Assembly: GCA_029204225.1 (NCBI GenBank)
Contig: CM055110.1
Coordinates: 34,171,947 to 34,235,946 of the forward strand
Source of the DNA: Diphasiastrum complanatum
Taxonomy: Eukaryota > Streptophyta > Lycopodiopsida > Lycopodiales > Lycopodiaceae
Direction of reading: 5' to 3'
DNA length: 64,000 bases
Part shown: piece after piece, positions 56,765 to 64,000 of the stretch
Layout of the letters: every line of letters begins with the position of its first letter
Numbering within the stretch: the first letter of the stretch is position 1
The notes under the pieces: generated by a model
Databases searched by the model: none
What the model was told of the DNA's origin: nothing
The model's input: the letters and a program-made list of their open reading frames with translations, nothing else
Program-made: the position numbers and the translations under genes

Positions 56765-56769
<5 letters not shown>

Positions 56770-57175
56770 ATCCTATTATGAACACATTGGGGCATTCTCT
56801 TTTTTCTATTATTTTTTTTATGTTAAAAGGAGCTATAGCGTAAACTTGGGAGTTAATGCACCTAGACTGGACCATCCTGTACCCGAAACATTCGGCAAAC
56901 TACACAGTAATAATGCTCTTAATTAAAGCTTTTATCTGATACCCATATTGCCCAAAAAAAAAACACGATTTTGAACTTGTCTAGAGAAAATCCGAAACGT
57001 GATATGGACCGCGATTCTGAACTGTGTTTTGGAATCAGAGGGCAACTATGGTGTGGCACTTTGAATTCTAAGGACTAGAGGGTGGAAATACATAGACCTT
57101 GCGGATGGCAATGCATTCTTTGCACTAGAATGCAAGAGGGCAATGAGATGGTGCTACAAATAATGACCAAATGAG

Positions 57176-57178
<3 letters not shown>

Positions 57179-57264
<86 letters not shown>

Positions 57265-57737
57265 TATTAATGTCTTTTGATGCCAAAAAGCATATAAGAT
57301 TGAGTGGTAAATCTCAAGTATGTAGTTACATGGGAGCATAGTAACTCCACAAAACAGCTAAAGAAACATAATCTGAAATACATAATGTCTATCACTAGAA
57401 AACTACAGCAAATGAAAACATATCCAAAAGATAGAAGTGTGTGTGATATCAGCTAAGACTATTGAAGAAGTCTGTGATATGAGGCCTAGAGGATGATACT
57501 GCGGTAGAGGATTGACGTTGATGTAGTTAGTGTCGTCTTCGTGGGCGTTGACTCTGACTAGTATGGGACCTTTGAGGGCATACTCTCCTGGTACGTGTAG
57601 GCGCACGAGCTATGGTAGTACCTGGGCCAAACATTGTCTCTGATCATGATGGGCTAGGTCAATGTCTATGCCATCATTTGACTCTGAATCTGCTCGTGGA
57701 CGGCGACTAGTGAAAAGTTTGTAATTTGAGGCTGTGT

Positions 57738-57809
<72 letters not shown>

Positions 57810-58560
57810 TTATTAACGTCTTTTCTATGCCAAAAGGCATATAACACAAAAGATTACATGTCAAGTATGTGGGTGCAAGTAGGAGCGTGTGAAATGTCTC
57901 CAATAGCAGTAAAGAAAAACATATATGAAGTGTAACTGCTAATAACAAAATGGGTACAGAATAAGAGTAGTTGAGCACAAATGTGACTATGATGGTAATG
58001 GTATATAAATGTATCTGCACATCAAATAATGTGGCCACTGAAGAAAGATGTAATGGAGATTGTAGCTGGAGTTGCATCCAATGGATGTTGATGACATCGT
58101 TGAGGAGGTCGTTTGTGAATTGTGTCTCTCCTCACATCGGTGGCCCTACGAGCAACATGAATTTGGGTAGTATGTCTTCTCTGGTCTCTATGTTGGGAAT
58201 CATCATCGACCACACTATTGTCTGAGTCTGGATCAATTCGTAATCTACTACGAGTGAAGAAGAGCTCCTAGACTAGTCCCATAGAGCTTGGGCAAAGAAG
58301 AGAGACAAAAGAAGCTTTATTAATGTTTTTTTCATGCCAAAAAGCATATAAGACGAAAAAGTAAACATGATATGCATGGCAATCAGATGGACCAATGTCG
58401 TTTAAATTTAAACTATAATTGTAGACTAAAAAGAGACGGTCTAGGAAAATGCACTCGCAAATGGCTCTCAGTGAAAGTGGCTGAGATAAATGAAGGTGAA
58501 GGAGATGGAAGAATAGCATTAGTCGAATCTTTAAGCACATTTGCCCATGATTGGACAACT
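57179..58560. repeat. Three tandem units of a GA-associated repeat
   Basis: Units start at 57,261, 57,808 and 58,314 with GCTTTATTAATG, CTTTATTAACG and GCTTTATTAATG, each followed by TGCCAAAA(A/G)GCATATAA. Units 1 and 2 also share CAAGTATGTGG-like, GACTCTGAATCTG/GAGTCTGGATC and CACATT-rich parts. Units 1 and 2 are headed by GA tracts (57,209-57,260 after a TG tract; 57,741-57,805); unit 3 only by AAGAGAGACAAAAGAA. On the minus strand each reads GCATATAA...ATTAATAAAG, which resembles the 3' end of a retroposon with a polyadenylation signal. Confidence 0.7.
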
Positions 58561-58962
58561 GTTTGATGCTGTTTCACTTGATTTTTGAGGCTGGACTTTA
58601 GTTGAGGTTGTTTGGAAGATGCTTCACTTTTGATGACTGCAACTTCTTTCTTGAGTTCTTCAAAGTTGTATCCAGCTTTTGGAGGTGTCGTTGCACAACT
58701 AAGATCATAGTTTCATGAGAAGCAAATCTGTCTCGGTGGTTGTTAAGGCTGTTGTGAAATGAAGCAAAAGAGGCTAGAAAGACGTCCAACCCGATTCAGG
58801 ACCCTAGAAATGCTATTTTCAAGGACTACTTGAGCCTAACAGATCTAGGAGAGGAACATGCAGTGGAAAGACTTGACATGCAACTGTCACGCAAGCTTAA
58901 AATGAAAAAACCAGCAAGCTGTAGATCACAAAAAAGATCCTAATTCAATCCTCTTTTTTAGA
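58561..58962. other. Unclassified sequence before copia A copy 2
   Basis: A minus-strand frame at 58,598-58,789 has no recognised domain. The LTR of copia A copy 2 starts abruptly at about 58,963, so this is the flank of the truncation. Confidence 0.4.
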
Positions 58963-59386
58963 GTTGTTTTAGAGAGTGCTATTATGCTAATGCTTATCAG
59001 CATTGCGCTTAATTCAGACTTTCATTTTAGTCGCTTAGAGATAGCATAGAGTACGCGGTTTCGATCCACAACTTATTGTACTCATTTACTTCTGTTTCGT
59101 TTTCATACTGAATCAAACTATCTTTTATTGCATTCAGCTTCGTCTCATAATGTATGCGTCTCTGTAGTTCTTCGCGACTAATTATTTGTCTGATAATTCA
59201 ATGCATTATTGTTTGGCTACATAATCACTGTAGTACTGATGCTTTCAAAGTTAGTTACTATAAGATCGAACGTGATTTCTATCACTATTGTTTTTGTTCA
59301 AAATTGATAGGCGTAGTCATGCATTGAGAGAGAAGAAGATAGTTTATTCCGCCATTGACCTATCTTCTGCACACCTCTTTCCGACA
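58963..59386 (+). repeat. 5' LTR of copia A copy 2, 5'-truncated
   Basis: From AGAGTTGTTTTAGAGAG to TTTCCGACA this matches 63,048-63,474 base for base with few changes. The first about 660 bp of the LTR are missing. Confidence 0.85.
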
Positions 59387-59399
59387 TTGTATCAGAGCC
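59387..59399 (+). promoter_or_regulatory. Primer binding site of copia A copy 2
   Basis: TTGTATCAGAGCC directly after the LTR: initiator Met tRNA site with one substitution from TGGTATCAGAGCC. Confidence 0.8.
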
Positions 59400-59623
59400 A
59401 GATATCTAATACTTGATATCTTTTGCGATATCAAATTGATAATCATACTCTTCAGTTCTTTTCAACTTTTCAGTATCAGAGAATTGATTTCCTATTGTTG
59501 GCATTACTACATCTTAGCGTCATCGATACAATCGACAGATTAAGTTCTAACCCTCGTAGGCTTCTATTCGAGTCTAGGACAGTTCCCTGGAGCTGCTGCC
59601 AGTCATGCGAAGGTTCATGCCCA

Positions 59624-62375
59624 CTGGATTCTCAAAGTAAAGCTGGTCTTATCGCAGACAAGCTGAATGGATCCAATTATCATTTGTGAAAATTTAAGAT
59701 GAAGACCTTGCTAATCGCCAGCGAATTATGGGATGTTGTTACAGGTACAGAAGTAAAACTTGAAGACGACGACTCAAAGTGGAAATTGAAGGACAGTAAA
59801 GCTTTCGCGCTTATTATCCTCAGTATGTCAGATACACAGATTGGACACATAGCTGAAGCTAAAATGTCAAGAGACGTTTGGGACATCCTGAACTTACTAT
59901 ATGACGTGAAGGACGTAACTACTAAGTTACATCTACGAAGGAAATTCTTCACATTCAAGATGTCCACTGGTGATTCTATTCAGAATCACATTAACCAGTT
60001 TAAGAATCTCTTGCAACAGATGGCCGCTGTCGGATCAGTCATAGACGATCAAGACGCAATTATGACATTGCTTTCAAGCTTGCCCTCTACATATTAGAAC
60101 TGGGCGATGATCATATCGACACACTCAGATCTAACTCTTACCAGAGTTATCACTATGTTGCTGCAAGAAGATAAGGGCTCTAAGCGACAGAAGCATAAAA
60201 GTTCCAGAAGGCTGCAACGAATCAGAAGCACAATTATCAGATCCACAATCGAAAAAGAAGATGTTTTGCAGGTATGCAAGCGCAATAACCATGAGATCAA
60301 GGATTGCCGAATTCTCCAAGCGAAGAACGTAGCCAAGCAACCTAATCAACAAGCAAACACAGTTTTATCATCTCCCCAAGTTGAAGTGGACGAAGGCGCA
60401 TTCACGGTCAAAGATCAAAGTGCATTTTTGGATGATTCATGGTTGCTGGATTCTGGAGCAACTCAACACATGACCAATCAACGTCATAAGATCCTTGCAC
60501 TCGGCAAGAGGCAGAGTTACTTATATAGATTGGCACATTGTTATTCTGAGTCTAGTCAGGCCTTGAAAACCTCTGTTTTAGTCAATAAAGCATTACTATG
60601 GCATCAGCGCTTAGGACACTTGAATTATGCATCTGTTTTGAACATGTCCAAACAATCCATGGTTCTTGATCTCGACTATCTTTCTGGTAAGGTCGATCTC
60701 CCTGTCTGTCATAGCTGCATCTCCAAGAACTAGCAAACCACCTAACAGGTATATCGACGAGTCTGCAGCTTACCTTGTTTAGGAACCGACGTCTGTCCAA
60801 GAGGCACTCAGTCAGCCTGATTCAGATCTCTGGAAAGAAGCTATGGATAAAGAGTATTCATCTCTTATCAAGAACCAGACATGGACAATTGTTGAATTAC
60901 CTGCTAGCAGAAACGTAGTTGATTGCAAATGGATTTTCAAAGTCAAATACAATGCAGATGGAAGCATCAACAGAAGAAAGGCACGACTTGTCGCTAGAGG
61001 ATTTTCTCAGGTATACAACGTCGATAACACTGAGACCTTTAGTCCAGTAGTCAAGCATTCTTCTATTCGACTTTTGCTATCATTTGGCGCTGTAGCAGAT
61101 TTGGAAATACATCAAATGGATGTATAGACAACATATCTTAGTGGAGTTATCGAAGAAGACATTTACATGGTGCAATCACAATCGAAGGTTATATTATCGA
61201 GGGTAAACACAATCATGTGTGTAAACTCCATAATGCACTTTATGGCTTGAAGCAGTCTGCTCGAGCATGGTTTCAAAGGATTAATACGTTCCTTATTGAT
61301 CACGGCTACACACCTAGCTCTTCAGATTCAAACGTTTACTTCAAAGCAGTGCAATAGTCTTTTATCATTATTACTTTATACGTGGACGATACATTGCTTT
61401 TCAGCAACAATACTGATCTGATAAAAGAGGCCAAGATAATGATATCTTCCGAATTTGACATGACCGATCTGGGCGAAGCTCATTACTGCCTTGGTATACA
61501 AATCCACAGAGACAGAAAACAGAAGTTGGCTTACATTACACAATAGAGGTACATCTACAACATGTTAGTCAGATATAATCTGATTAATTGCAAGTTAGCT
61601 CTCTCACCAATAAAACTAGGTCTCAAATTGTCATAGGACCAGTGTCCCCAAACAATTCATGAGAAGCAGCAAATGCGTGAGTATCCCTATCATTCTATTA
61701 TAGGATCTCTTATGTACGCCATGATCTGTACCAGGCCAGACATAGTTTTTGCAGTTAGCTCTCTCAGTCAGTTTATGACTAATCCTGGTGTAACACGTTG
61801 AAAGCTCTTATCAGAGTCATGAAATATCTTCGAGCTACTATGGACTTTTGCATTTGTTATGAAGCAGTCGACAACGACAAACTCAATTTACTCAGTGGTT
61901 ATACAGATGCAAGTTGGGCAGGAGATATAGACACTCGTAAATCTACTTCCGGATTTACATTCTTCCTCAACAATGGTCCAATTTCGTGGAACAGTCGCAA
62001 GCAATTTTCGATAGCTTTGTCTTCCACTGAATCAGAGTATATCACAGCCTCTCAAGCTATAAAGGAAGCAATTTGATTGAGGAAATTACTCTCAAATATC
62101 GATTTGAATCAATATGCTCCGACGACATTATTTTGTGATAATCAAAGTGCCATCGCTTCATTAGCCAACCCTAGATTTCATTCTAGAAGTAAGCACATTG
62201 AACTGAAGTATCATTCCGTCAGAAGTAAAGTTCTCAACAAAGAGGTCAGATTGCAGTACTATAGAACGCAAGATATGACAATAACTATTTTTACCAAAGC
62301 ATTAAGTTTGGATACACACAGAAGATTCTGTGTAGAACTAAGTTTGAAGGTCAAGGCATTCAAGGATTCGGATTA
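59624..62375 (+). pseudogene. Copia A gag-pol remnant (copy 2)
   Basis: Gag starts near 59,626 (its ATG replaced by the end of a 75-bp insertion), has the same TGA after NYHL as copy 1 (59,687-59,689), and runs to about 60,097. A knuckle-like VCKRNNHEIKDC lies near 60,280. Protease WLLDSGATQHMTNQ ends at 60,482 and jumps to KILALGKR. The integrase zinc segment WHQRLGHLN...CHSCI (60,600-60,720) is present, its core absent. Reverse transcriptase runs from SLIKNQTWTIVELPASRNVV to LEIHQMDV (60,843-61,127). It continues across stops with LYGLKQSARAWFQR and YVDDTLLFSNN (61,379-61,411). RNase H YTDASWAGDIDTRKST and TLFCDNQSAIASL end near 62,376. More complete than copy 1, still inactive. Confidence 0.88.
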
Positions 62376-62383
62376 AGGGGGAG
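62371..62383 (+). promoter_or_regulatory. Polypurine tract of copia A
   Basis: GATTAAGGGGGAG immediately before the LTR start at 62,384. Confidence 0.85.
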
Positions 62384-63474
62384 TGTTGGATTATTCTCCT
62401 TCTTACTAATCGACTAATCGGTTTTTAATCCTCATCCATTGTTTATCCAGTTCTGTGGATTTTCCCGTGTTCTTTTACAGTCTGCAGATTTACAAGTGTT
62501 TTACACAGTCTGCAGAAATACACGGAGTTTGACTACAGTGTCGCATTTTCATTTTCTCTCACTTCGCATTTTTCGCCTATCAGGATTTGCGAGCAAATAT
62601 GCAGAGTCGCATTTTTCACTTTTTCCAAAGTGCCTCAAATGTTAAGAAATGACTCTGGCAAAGTGTGGGACAACCCTAAAAGAGATTTTAAGGCACTGTC
62701 CTGTTTTTCGCAAAATGCCGACACTGTCGCCTTTTTGCGACAATGTCGCCTGTGGCTGTTTTAGTTCATTTCTGCAGAAGTGATAGTTTGGTTCATTTAT
62801 GCAGACAGACTGTTTAGGGCCAATTTCCACCGCTTATCAGCAATCAATGACAAGGAACCGGATGGATGCCAGCAGACACCAGCCAACTGGCTATCGCAAT
62901 TGACGACCTAATTGCTAAGTATATATAGCTGTTCATATTCATACAGTTTCAAGAAGATCAATCAACTTATGATCAAGCATTTGAATAGTTAGCTCTCTCT
63001 CTCTCTCTCAAGCCTTCGAGCTTGAACACTATTGAGCATTCTAGCTCAGAGTTGTTTTAGAGATTGCTATTGCGCTAATGCTTATCAGCATTGCGCTTGA
63101 TTCAGACTTTCATTTTAGTCGCTCAGAGATAGCATAGAGTACGCGGCTTAGATCCTCAACTTATTGTATTCATTTACTTCTGTTTCGTTTTCATACCGAA
63201 TCAAACTATCTTTCATTGCGTTCAGCTTCGTCTCAGAATGTATGCGTTTCTGTAGTTCTTCGCAACTAATTATTTGTCTGATAATTCAATGCATTATTGT
63301 TTGGCTACGTAATCACTGTAGTATTGATGCTTTCAAAGTTAGTTACTATAAGATCGAACGTGATTTCTATCACTATTGTTTTTGTTCGAAATTGATAGGC
63401 GTAGTCATGCATTGAGAGAGAAGAAGATAGTTTATTCCGCCATCGACCTATCTTCTGCACACCTCTTTCCAACA
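62384..63474 (+). repeat. 3' LTR of copia A copy 2, complete
   Basis: TGTTGGATT...TTCCAACA, with TGTTGG/CCAACA terminal inverted repeats; 1,091 bp. Contains CT microsatellite at about 62,993-63,009 and a CGCATTTTT-rich part at 62,540-62,760. It is the best reference for this LTR family in the window. Confidence 0.9.
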
Positions 63475-64000
63475 AGAACTACAATGATAAAGAATGGAAG
63501 ATTATTCCAAAAATCACACCCCTCCAAATCGTGGAGGTTCTATTTATAATAAATGATGTATGTACAAGGCATTACATGCTATTGCCAAGTGTCCAAGGTA
63601 GGTGGCAACTTGCATGTCTAATTGCATGTGCCTAATTTGTCATGCATGCATCTTGCATGTTGCACGCAAACTAGGATATCTGGCAAACTAACTATTTCTC
63701 CCCATGCATATGTGCATGGGGGGCTACCAAACTCCAGTGGACAAGTGGCATCAACATGCAAGAAGGCCCTCGACGAGTTTGGTGCTAAAAAAAAATTAGC
63801 CTAAGTTTATTTGGGCCATTTAAACTTTGGCCTCAAATAAAACCATGTGCTATGTTTTATTTATTTAACCAGGTTTATATTTCAACAAAGGTATTGAAAT
63901 GAACGTTCTTGATCAGCACGAATGACGAAGACAGGGTTGTGTTTTGAAGTTCATGAAGGCTTGAAAGGATCATTATATAACAATTCACTGAGAATCGGTA
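63475..64000. other. Right flank, no gene found
   Basis: Sequence rich in ATGCA and TTGCATG motifs (63,560-63,720), followed by AT-rich DNA. No recognisable domain; may be part of another repeat that continues outside the window. Confidence 0.4.

Larger units (their letters stand above)
56440..57049. mobile_element. MULE-like non-autonomous DNA transposon
   Basis: Flanked by a perfect 10-bp direct repeat GGTGTGGCAC (56,430-56,439 and 57,050-57,059). The ends are inverted: ATAGTTGC at the left, GCAACTAT at the right, with further GATTC/GAATC-rich sequence inside. Length 610 bp, no coding capacity. A 9-10 bp target duplication fits Mutator-like elements; hAT (8 bp) fits less well. It contains two GA microsatellites (56,573-56,629 and 56,721-56,764). 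It lies 190 bp past the last visible NUP54 exon. Confidence 0.75.

Noticed and set aside
56428-56843. Arg-Glu repeat proteins at GA tracts (also 57,726-57,935 and Ser-Leu frames on the other strand)
   Set aside because: Translations of GA/CT microsatellites, not genes.
1-64000. tRNA, rRNA or snRNA genes
   Set aside because: I looked for A/B box and cloverleaf-type sequence and conserved rRNA words; the only tRNA-related signals are short retroelement primer binding sites.
1-64000. A new multi-gene defence or metabolic system
   Set aside because: Apart from ProRS and NUP54, all coding sequence with a recognisable domain is retroelement debris; no unassigned conserved gene cluster is visible.

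Overview
This is a plant nuclear genome window. It has spliced genes with GT-AG introns, two conserved eukaryotic housekeeping genes, and a dense bed of decayed Ty1/copia and Ty3/gypsy LTR retrotransposons (several with initiator-Met tRNA primer sites), LINE-type reverse transcriptase remains and long GA microsatellites. No bacterial or organellar gene organisation is visible. The exact species cannot be told from the sequence; a repeat-rich seed plant (or other land plant) genome is the most I can support.

Layout. 266-3,990: a defective copia element (family A, + strand) with a long LTR. 3,990-5,147: an inverted copia gag-protease fragment (family B). 5,637-11,262: a nearly full-length but decayed copia element (family C, - strand). 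11,263-14,570: no recognisable gene. 14,743-26,133: a cytosolic prolyl-tRNA synthetase gene (13 coding exons, 554 residues reconstructed by splicing), with a 5'UTR intron, a telo-box promoter motif and repeat-laden introns. 26,134-28,660: no gene. 28,670-45,640: a mosaic of gypsy, copia and LINE fragments in both orientations, with a long imperfect inverted repeat at 39.6-40.0 kb. 46,122-46,620: an LTR directly abutting a second copy of the prolyl-tRNA synthetase promoter, 5'UTR and first coding exon (46,621-47,676). 47,640-48,281: a LINE endonuclease remnant. 49,066-50,533: the end of a chromodomain-containing gypsy element, with its polypurine tract and 3' LTR. 51,915-56,246: a nuclear pore protein NUP54-like gene (nine visible coding exons; both extreme ends not found). 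56,440-57,049: a DNA transposon-like insertion with 10-bp target duplications. 57.2-58.6 kb: three tandem units of a GA-associated repeat. 58,963-63,474: a second copy of copia family A with a truncated 5' LTR and a complete 3' LTR.

The only genes likely to be functional are the prolyl-tRNA synthetase (protein synthesis) and the NUP54-like nucleoporin (central channel of the nuclear pore). They are unrelated in pathway but are marked by the same repeats. One interspersed repeat occurs in introns of both. Each has a long GA tract ending exactly 27 nt before a 3' splice site. Another short repeat lies just past the end of the synthetase gene and, inverted, inside a nucleoporin intron. I see no new multi-gene system. 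The most interesting material is structural: the duplicated synthetase promoter, the decoy splice acceptor, the GA-tract/splice-site geometry, the long inverted repeat, and two copies of a non-autonomous copia family sharing an inherited stop codon.
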